From IMG/VR virus record IMGVR_UViG_3300032087_003963, positions 1-20,599 of that record: a stretch of DNA of 20,599 nucleotides. The stretch is one strand, 5' to 3'. Source of the stretch: a virus. Made by a program: the position numbers and the translations under genes. This document shows positions 1 through 7,687 of the stretch, piece by piece. The notes beneath the pieces are model-generated. The model was given only the letters and a program-made list of their open reading frames with translations. It did not search any database and had not been told where the DNA came from. Position 1 is the stretch's first letter; each line of letters starts with the position of its first letter.

Positions 1-303
1 AGTGAGAATCGTATGTTTCTGTTCTGTGATCAGGAGCGTCCAGATGATCTGTACATAACCTACAACATTGTGTTACCATCGCCTAGAAGATCTGCTAACA
101 CCATTTCCATTCACAGAAAGAAGGAGAGCAATACATTGTATAGTATCAATGCTCTCAATACAGTGATTAAGGAATGTAACAATGGTGTTCTTGACAAGAG
201 TTTCATCATTCCATGGCAACTCTACAGAAACTCTCTGTTGTTAACGGACGGTGATCAACTCAGACAAATCAAATTGAAAATGCTCAAACGATTGGATGTT
301 TAA
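1..303 (+). CDS. Unrecognised phage protein, C-terminal part or short complete ORF
   Basis: The reading frame is open from the window edge; the first ATG is at position 13 and the stop TAA is at 301-303. The gene may therefore be truncated at its 5' end, or be a complete 96-residue protein starting at 13, with no visible Shine-Dalgarno sequence. The product is basic, with a Lys/Arg-rich middle (around RRSANTISIHRKK) and a C-terminal half containing LYSINALNTVIKE and IIPWQLYRNSLLLT. I see no catalytic motif, signal peptide or membrane segment. It lies just before gp32. In T4 that neighbourhood encodes gp59, gp33 and DsbA, but I could not match this protein to any of them. No function is proposed. 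Confidence 0.65.
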   Translation, partial: SENRMFLFCDQERPDDLYITYNIVLPSPRRSANTISIHRKKESNTLYSINALNTVIKECNNGVLDKSFIIPWQLYRNSLLLTDGDQLRQIKLKMLKRLDV

Positions 304-310
304 GCATATT

Positions 311-318
311 TATATTTG
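311..318 (+). promoter_or_regulatory. Possible -7 box TATATTTG upstream of gp32
   Basis: TATATTTG exactly matches the Bacteroidota -7 consensus TAnnTTTG. A TTG lies at 292-294, giving a 16-nt spacer, slightly short for that promoter class. It would be a second, upstream start for the gp32 transcript, next to the better-spaced candidate at 351-381. AT-rich sequence makes a chance match possible. Confidence 0.35.
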
Positions 319-350
319 TAAAAATAATTGAAAAATAACCACTAAAAGAC

Positions 351-381
351 TTGGATATTTGAATCTAAGCACTTATATTAA
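351..381 (+). promoter_or_regulatory. Candidate phage promoter (TTG-N20-TATATTAA) for gp32-uvsX-exonuclease
   Basis: TTG at 351-353 is followed after 20 nt by TATATTAA at 374-381, within the recurrent core CTTATATTAAG. The same arrangement occurs at six other sites before genes in this window. The box ends 46 nt before the gp32 ATG, leaving an AT-rich, apparently unstructured leader that carries a Shine-Dalgarno sequence. T4 gp32 represses its own translation through its leader; whether this leader acts similarly cannot be told from sequence. Confidence 0.6.
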
Positions 382-413
382 GAATTGATTAGTATTTTAT
401 TGTTTAACCAAAA

Positions 414-419
414 AAGGAA
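414..419 (+). promoter_or_regulatory. Shine-Dalgarno site of gp32
   Basis: AAGGAA lies 7 nt before the gp32 ATG at 427. It is one of only three clear Shine-Dalgarno sequences in the window and fits a highly expressed, stoichiometrically used protein. Confidence 0.7.
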
Positions 420-426
420 TTGAAAA

Positions 427-1200
427 ATGGCAATTGATTTAGATGCGATTAAAAGGAAGCTTAATCAACTTCAAACGACAGGCAACCGCCGTCAAACATT
501 ATGGCGCCCAGAACCGGGTAAGCAGGTTATTCGAATTGTGCCTTATCAGCATGATCGAGCAAACCCATTCCAGGAACTTTATTTTCATTACAACTTAGGC
601 AAGAAGAACTTTCTGTCTCCTACGACATTCGGCAAGGCTGATCCAGTTGTAGAGTTCACTGAGAAACTCAAAGCTTCAGGTAATTCAGATGAATGGAAAC
701 TTGGCAAAAAGATGGAACCGAAGATGCGTGTGTATGCACCAATCATCGTTCGAGGCCAAGAATCTGAAGGTGTGAAATTTTGGGGCTTTGGAAAAACTGT
801 GTACACTGAACTTCTAGGATTCATTGCAGATCCAGATTATGGTGACATCACAGATCCAATGGGAGGACGTGACATTGTTGTTGAGTTTACTCCGGCAGAA
901 GGCCCAGGATCATATCCTAAGACAGCTATCAGAGTGAAACCAAATGTTTCTCCAATGACTGAAGATCGAAATGTTGCTGAGCAGATTGCAAAGAATCAGC
1001 AGGCTCTCACAGAGATCTTCAAGGAACCAACATATGATGAACTCAAAGAAGCTTTGGAGACATGGTTGAATCCAGAAGAAGCATCATCTGATGCTAGTTC
1101 GGATGGAGTTCCTCCACCACCAAAAGAAGGTGAAGTGCCTTCAACGGTAAATCGTGTTGATGATGTGTCATCAGCATTTGATGAATTATTTAACGATTAA
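427..1200 (+). CDS. 32: gp32-like single-stranded DNA-binding protein lacking cysteines
   Basis: This 257-residue protein is a T4 gp32-type ssDNA-binding protein that coats template strands and recruits replication and recombination proteins. The sequence shows a basic N-terminus (residues about 8-30), an OB-fold-like core with VIRIVPYQHDRANPF and KFWGFGKTVYTEL, and an acidic, Ser-rich tail ending SSAFDELFND. That tail resembles the T4 end (LDDLLNDL), which contacts partner proteins. Unusually, there is no cysteine at all, so the zinc site of T4 gp32 (one His and three Cys) is missing; the equivalent stretch reads YFHYNLGKKNFLSPTTFGKAD. It is the first gene of a unit with uvsX and the exonuclease. 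It has a Shine-Dalgarno sequence and one or two candidate promoters. T4 gp32 is longer (301 residues). Confidence 0.93.
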   Translation: MAIDLDAIKRKLNQLQTTGNRRQTLWRPEPGKQVIRIVPYQHDRANPFQELYFHYNLGKKNFLSPTTFGKADPVVEFTEKLKASGNSDEWKLGKKMEPKMRVYAPIIVRGQESEGVKFWGFGKTVYTELLGFIADPDYGDITDPMGGRDIVVEFTPAEGPGSYPKTAIRVKPNVSPMTEDRNVAEQIAKNQQALTEIFKEPTYDELKEALETWLNPEEASSDASSDGVPPPPKEGEVPSTVNRVDDVSSAFDELFND

Positions 1201-1202
1201 TT

Positions 1203-1209
1203 AAGGAGG
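1203..1209 (+). promoter_or_regulatory. Strong Shine-Dalgarno site of uvsX
   Basis: AAGGAGG lies 4 nt before the ATG at 1214, just after the gp32 stop. It is the strongest ribosome-binding site in the window and fixes the uvsX start. Confidence 0.85.
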
Positions 1210-1213
1210 ACTT

Positions 1214-2350
1214 ATGAAGTCTAAAGTTGAGTTACAGGACTCTCTGGCTGGAGAACTCGCCAGTGCCATAAACAAGAAGTTTAAGAATACTGGCTACAAG
1301 ACAGCTTACTTTCTTAACCAGGACACTGATTCGCCCTCAGAAGTGCGAGGATGGATTCCAACAGGATCTGATATGTTGGATCTTGCAATCTCAAACAGAG
1401 AGAATGGAGGTTTCCCGGTCGGACGTATCACTGAGATAACAGGATTGGAAGCATCTGGCAAGTCTCTGTTAGCGGCTCATGCATTGGCTAGTACTCAGAA
1501 ACAAGGAGGATTGGCAGTATATATTGATACTGAGAATGCAGTTAGCCGTGATTTTCTGGAAGCCATTGGTCTGGATCTTGAGAAGATGTTGTATGTGCCT
1601 TTGGACACCATTGAAGATGTTTTTGAAGCAATTGAAAGCATTGTTGTAGGTGTTCGAAATAGCAGTAAGGACAGACTCGTTACCATTGTTGTTGATTCAG
1701 TGATGGGCGCATCCACTAAGATTGAGATGGCCAAAGAATTTGACAAGGATGGTTATGCCACTTCCAAGGCAATCATTCTGAGCAAAGGTATGCGTAAGAT
1801 CACTAACATGATTGGTCGTGAAAAGATCTGTTTGTTATTCACAAATCAGCTCAGAACAAGACTTGGTGTTGCATTTGGTGATCCGTATACAACATCAGGT
1901 GGTAAGGCCATTCCATTCCACGCTTCAGTTCGATTACGTCTGAAATCAGTAGGACAGATCAAAATGAAGAAGGATGGTGTTGATCAGGTCATTGGTATCA
2001 AGACCAGAGTTCAGGTTGTGAAGAACAGAATGGGGCCGCCATTGAAGTCAATCGATTATGACATCTATTTTGAGTCAGGTATTGACAATTATGGTGGATG
2101 GCTAAATGTTATGAAGGACTACAAACTGCTTAATCAGTCCGGTGCATGGTATACATATACTCGAACAGATGGTTCTGATGTGAAGTTTCTATCAAAAGAT
2201 TTTGAGAAGAAAATAGCTGAAGAAGATGGATTAAAACAAGAGATCTATGATGCCATCTGCAAAGCATATATCCTGAAGTACAAGCCAGGAGAAGATTTTG
2301 GAGTAGATGACATCGAGATTGATGAAGAGTTTGTTAATGAAGAAGGTTAA
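1214..2350 (+). CDS. uvsX: UvsX, RecA-family strand-exchange recombinase
   Basis: This 378-residue ATP-dependent recombinase forms filaments on ssDNA and catalyses strand exchange for recombination-dependent replication and repair, normally with gp32 and a UvsY mediator. The Walker A motif GLEASGKS is at residues 77-84. The catalytic glutamate is in YIDTEN (E107), Walker B in VTIVVDS (about 156-162), and the L2 DNA-binding loop region follows TNQLRTRLG (about 210-235). The N-terminal SDMLDLAIS segment (52-60) is typical of UvsX. The length is close to T4 UvsX (about 390). It follows gp32 by 13 nt with a perfect Shine-Dalgarno sequence. Its stop overlaps the next start by one base (TAATG), so translation of the exonuclease is probably coupled. 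No UvsY gene is seen nearby. Confidence 0.97.
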   Translation: MKSKVELQDSLAGELASAINKKFKNTGYKTAYFLNQDTDSPSEVRGWIPTGSDMLDLAISNRENGGFPVGRITEITGLEASGKSLLAAHALASTQKQGGLAVYIDTENAVSRDFLEAIGLDLEKMLYVPLDTIEDVFEAIESIVVGVRNSSKDRLVTIVVDSVMGASTKIEMAKEFDKDGYATSKAIILSKGMRKITNMIGREKICLLFTNQLRTRLGVAFGDPYTTSGGKAIPFHASVRLRLKSVGQIKMKKDGVDQVIGIKTRVQVVKNRMGPPLKSIDYDIYFESGIDNYGGWLNVMKDYKLLNQSGAWYTYTRTDGSDVKFLSKDFEKKIAEEDGLKQEIYDAICKAYILKYKPGEDFGVDDIEIDEEFVNEEG

Positions 2351-3399
2351 TGCAGAAACGGTATAAAGAGCTGCTGCAGCAGATTGAGCAGGAACGGCAG
2401 GATGGAACGGGTAGAGATAAGAATTCTCATATAATGGTTATAGACGGATTGAACACTTTCATCAGAGTGTTCTCTGCCGTTCCTGCTCTCAATGATGATG
2501 GACAACATATTGGCGGAGTAACTGGATTTCTCAGATCAATAGGTGCAGTGATACGACAACTGAAACCAACCAGATGTATCATTGTGTTTGATGGTAAGGG
2601 AGGTTCCAAGCGCAGAAAGAGCATTTACTCGAACTACAAGGCCAATAGAGCAAACAAAACTGCTTTCAACAGATATCAGGAGTTTGCTTCATTGGAGGAT
2701 GAACAGGAAAGTATGCGCCGGCAATTTGGCCGAATGATACAATATCTGAACTGTTTACCAGTTACCACCATGTCCATTGACAATGTGGAAGCAGATGACA
2801 TCATTGCATACATTGCAAATGAAGTGTACACAGAAGATCATCAGAAGTGTACAATTGTGTCCACAGACAGAGATTTTCTGCAGTTAGTTAATCACAGAAT
2901 CAATGTATGGAGCCCTATCAAAAAGCGCTTATATACTCCAAGTCTTCTACAAGAAGAAATAGGTATAAATGAAAAGAACTACCTCTTGTACAGGGCGATA
3001 ACGGGGGATAAATCGGATAATATTGAGGGTATCAAAGGAGTAGGCCTGAAATCACTGATCAAGTATTTTCCAATGTTGACAGAGGACCGAGAAGTGTCAG
3101 TTGATGAGATCATTGACTATGCAGTGCAACAAGATTCCAAATACAAAGTTGTGAACACGTTGGCAGCTGCTAAAGATCAGTTGGATCTGAATTACAGATT
3201 GATGCAACTCAAAGAAGTGGACATTCATGGTAATGCCAAAATGTTGGCTTTGAATATGTGTAAACAGGACATTCAGAAACTGGATGTGTTGGAGTTCAAG
3301 AAGATGTTCATGCGTGATAAGATGTACACGGTTATCAAAGATCTGGACAGTTGGCTGAATTCATCATTTATGTCACTAAATGCTTATGGAAGCATTTGA
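2350..3399 (+). CDS. rnh: FEN-family 5'-3' exonuclease (T4 RNase H type)
   Basis: This is a 349-residue structure-specific 5' nuclease that would remove RNA primers and flaps from lagging-strand fragments. Metal-binding acidic residues are visible in order: D32 (MVIDGLNTF), D81 (IVFDGKGG), E148/D149/D150 (VEADD), D173 and D175 (STDRDFLQL), and D220/D223 (TGDKSDNI). A helix-three-turn-helix DNA-binding motif follows (IEGIKGVGLKSL, about 225-236). T4 RNase H has 305 residues, so this protein is somewhat longer, mainly through an N-terminal extension of about 27 residues before the first motif. The ATG at 2350 shares its A with the uvsX TAA stop, which favours this start despite the extension. 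It lies between recombinase and helicase genes, which suits lagging-strand processing. Confidence 0.95.
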   Translation: MQKRYKELLQQIEQERQDGTGRDKNSHIMVIDGLNTFIRVFSAVPALNDDGQHIGGVTGFLRSIGAVIRQLKPTRCIIVFDGKGGSKRRKSIYSNYKANRANKTAFNRYQEFASLEDEQESMRRQFGRMIQYLNCLPVTTMSIDNVEADDIIAYIANEVYTEDHQKCTIVSTDRDFLQLVNHRINVWSPIKKRLYTPSLLQEEIGINEKNYLLYRAITGDKSDNIEGIKGVGLKSLIKYFPMLTEDREVSVDEIIDYAVQQDSKYKVVNTLAAAKDQLDLNYRLMQLKEVDIHGNAKMLALNMCKQDIQKLDVLEFKKMFMRDKMYTVIKDLDSWLNSSFMSLNAYGSI

Positions 3400-3425
3400 T
3401 TATTTGAAAAATTTTATTATATTAT
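3395..3425 (+). promoter_or_regulatory. Candidate promoter (TTTG-N19-TATATTAT) directly before gp41
   Basis: TTTG at 3395-3398 (spanning the exonuclease stop) and TATATTAT at 3418-3425 are 19 nt apart. The box ends only 5 nt before the helicase ATG at 3430 and no Shine-Dalgarno sequence is present, so a transcript started here would have almost no leader. Confidence 0.55.
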
Positions 3426-3429
3426 GTAA

Positions 3430-4785
3430 ATGACAGATCGATTATCAAGTTACGGATATTCATTTCAGATCAAGGTGATCACATCACTGATGACTGATAA
3501 GACATTCCTACAGCAAATAGCAGACATACTTTCTCCGAAATATTTTGAATCGGAAGCTAATCAATGGATAGTCGATATCATTCTGAAATATCATTTGGAA
3601 CACAAATCATCTCCGACTCTGGATGTGATGAAAGTGAAATTGGAAGATGTTGATCATGATGTACTTGCTACACAGATCAAAGAACATCTGAAAGATGCTT
3701 GGAAGTATACTGAGTCGGATGATTTGGAGTTCATAAAGGAACAGGCTTTGGACTTCTGTAAGAATCAGGAGATTAAAAAAGCCATCATGAGCAGTGTTGA
3801 ATTGCTCAAACATGGTCGTTATGATGATATCAAGGTGCAGATTGATGATGCTCTGAAAGCAGGGGCAGATAAGGACATCGGACATGATTACATGACTGCT
3901 ATTGAAGAACGTTATACAGACGCTGTTCGACATGTACAATCAACTGGTTGGGACGTGATAGATGATCTTGTAGATGGTGGTCTAGGCAAAGGAGAATTAG
4001 GAGTGATGGTTGCCCCGGCCGGTATTGGTAAATCGTGGGCATTGATGAACATAGGAGCATCTGCTGTGAAGAAAGGCAAGACAGTGCTACATTATACATT
4101 GGAGCTCAATGAAGCATATGTAGGTCTCAGATATGACTCTGTGATAACTGGTATTGCAAATCAGAACCTGAAACATTATCAGTCTGAAGTGAAAGAGAAA
4201 TTGTCTAAAATAGATGGTGAACTGATCATCAAACATTATCCTACTAAGAGTACATCAGTACTAGGTATTCGAGCTCATGTTGAGAAATGTATAATGCAAG
4301 GTAAGAAACCAGATGTGATAATTGTGGATTATGCTGATCTGCTCAGAGGTAATGGAACAGAGAAACGACATGAGCTGGAAAGTATATATGAAGATCTCAG
4401 AGGTATGGCCGGCGAATATGAATTGCCAGTATGGACAGCATCTCAGGCAAACAGATCTGCATTGGAGGAAGATGTGATTGATGCAAGTAAAGTTGCTGAG
4501 TCATATGGTAAAGTGATGGTTGCAGATTTCATCATATCATTGTCTAGAAAGGTTGAGGATAAATTGGCCGGTACAGGTCGTTGGCACATCATCAAGAATC
4601 GTTTTGGTCCTGATGGTATCACACTGCCAAGCAAGATGAATCTTAGTAACGGGCAATTTAACATATATACGGATACGTCCATTAATGGTCAACAGACGCA
4701 AAAGCAAATGGATAATGGGAATACGTTGGCTAGACAATTGCTTGCCCGAAAATACAATGAAACAATTGGAAAAGATTTCGGGTGA
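3430..4785 (+). CDS. 41: gp41-like replicative DNA helicase (DnaB family)
   Basis: This 451-residue hexameric 5'-3' helicase unwinds the fork and works with primase. It has an N-terminal helical domain (about 1-150) and a RecA-like ATPase core with Walker A APAGIGKS (195-202), catalytic E225 in HYTLEL, Walker B VIIVDYADLL (296-305), the SQAN sensor (338-341) and an RFGPDG element that probably supplies the arginine finger (R391). Its size is close to T4 gp41 (475). The start at 3430 matches the family: MTDRLSSYGYSFQIK leads straight into the conserved N-terminal helices. It appears to have its own promoter and no Shine-Dalgarno sequence. A gp59-type helicase loader and a gp61 primase were not found in the window. 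Confidence 0.96.
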   Translation: MTDRLSSYGYSFQIKVITSLMTDKTFLQQIADILSPKYFESEANQWIVDIILKYHLEHKSSPTLDVMKVKLEDVDHDVLATQIKEHLKDAWKYTESDDLEFIKEQALDFCKNQEIKKAIMSSVELLKHGRYDDIKVQIDDALKAGADKDIGHDYMTAIEERYTDAVRHVQSTGWDVIDDLVDGGLGKGELGVMVAPAGIGKSWALMNIGASAVKKGKTVLHYTLELNEAYVGLRYDSVITGIANQNLKHYQSEVKEKLSKIDGELIIKHYPTKSTSVLGIRAHVEKCIMQGKKPDVIIVDYADLLRGNGTEKRHELESIYEDLRGMAGEYELPVWTASQANRSALEEDVIDASKVAESYGKVMVADFIISLSRKVEDKLAGTGRWHIIKNRFGPDGITLPSKMNLSNGQFNIYTDTSINGQQTQKQMDNGNTLARQLLARKYNETIGKDFG

Positions 4786-4909
4786 TTTTGTTGTTCAAAT
4801 GGCTATTCTACGCTCTCATGACGTATATATATTGCAGTAAATCGTTCTTTTTACGCCAAATTAGTTACGACGAACACTTTATTAAATAACATTAAAAAAT
4901 TAGGAATTC
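4786..4909 (+). other. Noncoding gap between gp41 and ribonucleotide reductase
   Basis: This 124-nt AT-rich gap has no convincing ORF and no full copy of the promoter motif. TATATTG occurs around 4827-4833, without a well-spaced TTG. A weak inverted repeat (GTAAA ... TTTAC, around 4837-4854) is followed by no T-run, so I do not call a terminator. I see no cobalamin riboswitch B12-box. A short AGGA precedes the reductase ATG. Confidence 0.4.
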
Positions 4910-6766
4910 ATGGATATATCTACCCAGATACTCAGTGATATCACCGTACACATGAAGTATGCCAAGTTCCTCCCTGAAAAGAACAGGAGAGAGACATGGT
5001 CAGAACTTGTGGATCGGAACAAGGCAATGCATTTGAAAAAATACCCTGCATTGTCAGAAGCAATTGAAACGGCATATAAATTAGTATATGACAAGAAAGT
5101 TTTACCATCAATGCGTAGTATGCAGTTTGCTGGTAAGCCTATTGAGATATCACCTAACCGTGTATACAATTGTGCATTTGCACCAATTGATGATTGGAGA
5201 GTATTTGGTGAAGTGATGTTCCTATTGTTAGGAGGTACAGGAGTTGGATATTCAGTTCAGCGTCACCATGTAGACAAACTACCTGAAATCAACAAACCTA
5301 ATCCAGCTCGTACACGAAGATTCCTGATTGCAGACTCAATTGAAGGTTGGGCTGATGCAGTGAAAGCGTTAGTGAAAACGTATTTCTATAGTGGATCAAA
5401 GATCAAGTTTGACTTTTCAGACATCAGACCAAAAGGTGCTAGACTCATAACATCAGGAGGTAAGGCACCTGGACCACAGCCGCTGAGAGAATGCTTAGTA
5501 AAAGTGGAGGGCATCTTGAATGAAAAGCAGAACGGTGAAAAATTGACGCCATTGGAAGTGCATGACATCATTTGTCACATTGCAGATGCAGTGTTGGCAG
5601 GAGGTATTCGTCGAGCAGCTTTGATCAGTTTGTTCTCAGCAGATGATGATGAAATGATTGGGTGCAAGTCTGGTAATTGGTGGGAGAACAATCCACAGAG
5701 AGGTCGTGCCAACAATTCGGCTGTGTTACTTCGCCATCGCTTGGAAAAAGATTTCTTTATGGATCTTTGGAAGCGTATTGAATTGAGTGGAGCCGGCGAA
5801 CCTGGCATCTATCTTTCTAATGACAAAGATTGGGGAACAAATCCATGTTGTGAGATTGGACTGAGACCATTCCAGTTTTGTAATTTAACTGAAGTGAATG
5901 TTTCCAACATTGAATCTCAGGAAGATCTGAATGAGCGAGTACGTGCAGCATCTCTGATAGGAACATTGCAAGCAGGATATACAGATTTTCATTATCTGCG
6001 TCCAGTATGGCAAAGAACCACTGAGAAGGATGCATTGGTAGGTATATCAATGACAGGTATTGGTTCCGGTGTTATATTAGATTATAACATGAAGGAAGCT
6101 GCTAAGGTTGTGAAAGATGAGAACGTTAGAGTTGCTGGTCTCATCGGTATCAACAAAGCAGCAAGATGTACCACAGTTAAGCCTGCAGGAACCACATCAT
6201 TGACATTGGGAACATCATCAGGTATTCATGCATGGCATAACGATTTCTATATCAGAAGAGTACGTGTTGGCAAGAATGAAGCAATTTATTCTTATTTGGT
6301 AGAAAATCATCCAGAGCTTATTGAAGATGAATATTTCAGACCGCATGACACTGCTGTGATATCAGTACCACAGAAATCTCCTGAGACGGCAATCCTTAGA
6401 ACAGAGTCGCCTCTGCAATTGTTGGAGCGAGTGAAACATGTCACAAAGGATTGGATTCGTCCAGGACATAGAACAGGTGCTAACAGCCATAATATTTCAG
6501 CCACCATTTCAGTGCGTGAACACGAATGGGATGCTGTAGGCAGTTGGATGTGGGAGAACCGCGAATTTTATAATGGTCTCTCAGTACTACCTTATATGGG
6601 AGGTACTTATAAGCAGGCTCCATTCGAAGACATCACAGAAGAACAATATGATCAGTTAATGCAGAGCCTTGTTGATGTGGATCTTTCAAGAATTGTTGAA
6701 ACAGAAGATGAGACAGATCTGAAAGGTGAGATTGCTTGTGGGGCAAACGGATGCGAAATCGTTTAG
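4910..6766 (+). CDS. Monomeric class II (adenosylcobalamin-dependent) ribonucleotide reductase
   Basis: This 618-residue enzyme reduces ribonucleotides to deoxynucleotides using a B12-derived radical, supplying precursors for phage DNA. It resembles the Lactobacillus leichmannii RTPR family. Redox C88 lies in VYNCAF. NPCCEIGL carries the thiyl-radical cysteine C313 with N311 and E315, and the partner C324 (FCNLTEVNV) is 11 residues on, the same spacing as C408/C419 in RTPR. The C-terminal shuttle pair is C610 and C615 (CGANGCEIV), also with RTPR spacing. The PAGTTSLTLGTSSG loop (about residue 425) is present. It is shorter than RTPR (739). T4 uses a two-subunit class I enzyme instead, so this is a replacement. 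Activity would depend on cobalamin made or imported by the host. A homing endonuclease follows 36 nt downstream. Confidence 0.95.
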   Translation: MDISTQILSDITVHMKYAKFLPEKNRRETWSELVDRNKAMHLKKYPALSEAIETAYKLVYDKKVLPSMRSMQFAGKPIEISPNRVYNCAFAPIDDWRVFGEVMFLLLGGTGVGYSVQRHHVDKLPEINKPNPARTRRFLIADSIEGWADAVKALVKTYFYSGSKIKFDFSDIRPKGARLITSGGKAPGPQPLRECLVKVEGILNEKQNGEKLTPLEVHDIICHIADAVLAGGIRRAALISLFSADDDEMIGCKSGNWWENNPQRGRANNSAVLLRHRLEKDFFMDLWKRIELSGAGEPGIYLSNDKDWGTNPCCEIGLRPFQFCNLTEVNVSNIESQEDLNERVRAASLIGTLQAGYTDFHYLRPVWQRTTEKDALVGISMTGIGSGVILDYNMKEAAKVVKDENVRVAGLIGINKAARCTTVKPAGTTSLTLGTSSGIHAWHNDFYIRRVRVGKNEAIYSYLVENHPELIEDEYFRPHDTAVISVPQKSPETAILRTESPLQLLERVKHVTKDWIRPGHRTGANSHNISATISVREHEWDAVGSWMWENREFYNGLSVLPYMGGTYKQAPFEDITEEQYDQLMQSLVDVDLSRIVETEDETDLKGEIACGANGCEIV

Positions 6767-6802
6767 ATAATGTCACAGGTTCCTTCTCAATATATATAAT
6801 TG

Positions 6803-7564
6803 ATGGAACCAGTAATATACAAAATTGAAAATAAGATAAACGGTAAATGCTATATAGGTAAATCTATAAATGTTAAGCAGCGTTGGCAAAGCCATTTACG
6901 CAATGCATTGAAAACGGAACGAAAAGGACCATTATTAAATGCATTGCGTAAATACGGCTCTCATAATTTTAGTTTTGATATTATTAAACATAGTACTATG
7001 AAAACGATTGATGTTGATGAAATAGAGATGATACGGGAATATGATTCTGTAAAAAATGGATATAACCTAACTCTAGGTGGAGAAGGTGGGGATACATTTA
7101 CTAATTTAACATCAGAAGCTAAGGAAATACGTCGAAAGCAAATATCTATGAGTTCTAAACGTGCAAATGCTAAAAATAGAGAATTACATTCAAAGAACAC
7201 AAAGGCTCTTTGGCAAGATCCTGAATATGTGAAGAAAGTGAAAGATGGATTGTCTAAAGCTAGGACACCGGAGTATTATCAACGACATAGTGAAATTATG
7301 AAAGAAGTATGCAATACTCCAAAGGCCCGGGCTATGAGAAGTAAGAATGCATCAGGAAAAAATAACTCGAATTATAAAGGTATAATTTATTTATACCACA
7401 ATGATACATTGATTAGAGAATATGATTTTATAAAAGATGTGATAGCAGATACCGGTCTTAATATGTTAGATATATCTAGATCGATAAAAAATGATACGGT
7501 TATAAATCGGCAACGGAGTAATAAACAGTACAATGGTTATCAGTTTACTAGGATTAAGAAGTGA
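6803..7564 (+). CDS. Free-standing GIY-YIG homing endonuclease
   Basis: This 253-residue nuclease, of the kind that spreads by cutting unoccupied alleles, has an N-terminal GIY-YIG domain: VIYKI (the GIY element degenerated to VIY), CYIG at 16-19, R27 in KQRW, glutamates at 73/75 in the EIEMIREY segment, and NGYNLTLGGEGG at 85-96. The middle is Lys/Ser-rich with NUMOD3-like pieces (RRKQISMSSKRA, LWQDPEYVKKVKDGLSKA). The C-terminus resembles an IENR1/NUMOD1 DNA-binding segment (IIYLYHNDTLIREYD). The ATG at 6803 is preferred over a TTG one codon earlier. Its codons are more AT-rich (AAA, ATA, AAT) than its neighbours, consistent with recent transfer. It sits between complete genes, so it is not an intron ORF as far as I can see. 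Confidence 0.9.
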   Translation: MEPVIYKIENKINGKCYIGKSINVKQRWQSHLRNALKTERKGPLLNALRKYGSHNFSFDIIKHSTMKTIDVDEIEMIREYDSVKNGYNLTLGGEGGDTFTNLTSEAKEIRRKQISMSSKRANAKNRELHSKNTKALWQDPEYVKKVKDGLSKARTPEYYQRHSEIMKEVCNTPKARAMRSKNASGKNNSNYKGIIYLYHNDTLIREYDFIKDVIADTGLNMLDISRSIKNDTVINRQRSNKQYNGYQFTRIKK

Positions 7565-7686
7565 GTCAATTGCGACCAATGACAGCAGAACAGCTCAAAG
7601 CGAGAGGTTATTGTTGTGGTTTGAAGTGTCGCAATTGTCCATATTATCCAAAACATCGAAAAGGTAATACAAACTTAGGTAAATAA
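7561..7686 (+). CDS. Four-cysteine mini-protein (DUF5522-like RGYCCG..CRNCPY)
   Basis: This short ORF encodes 41 residues from GTG 7561, or 35 from the internal ATG at 7579. The GTG overlaps the TGA of the homing endonuclease (GTGA), the usual coupled arrangement. The core ARGYCCGLKCRNCPYYP contains four cysteines (CC-x3-C-x2-C), like the C-terminal signature of DUF5522 proteins, where the motif reads roughly RGYCCGxxCRHCPY. The cysteines suggest a metal or iron-sulfur site; no function is known to me. Two bases separate its stop from the Smr-domain ATG. The family assignment is from memory of the motif. Confidence 0.65.
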   Translation: MSQLRPMTAEQLKARGYCCGLKCRNCPYYPKHRKGNTNLGK

Positions 7687-7687
7687 T

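Noticed and set aside
588-824. Minus-strand ORF opposite gp32 and many similar minus-strand frames throughout
   Set aside because: All lie opposite strongly supported plus-strand genes, show no domain motifs and have no promoters or gaps of their own; they are shadows of the real genes.
4837-4854. Weak inverted repeat GTAAA...TTTAC in the gap before the reductase, as a terminator
   Set aside because: The stem is only 5 bp and A/T-rich, with no U-run directly after it.
4786-4909. Cobalamin riboswitch ahead of the B12-dependent reductase
   Set aside because: The gap is too short for the full element, and no B12-box or expected helices are visible.
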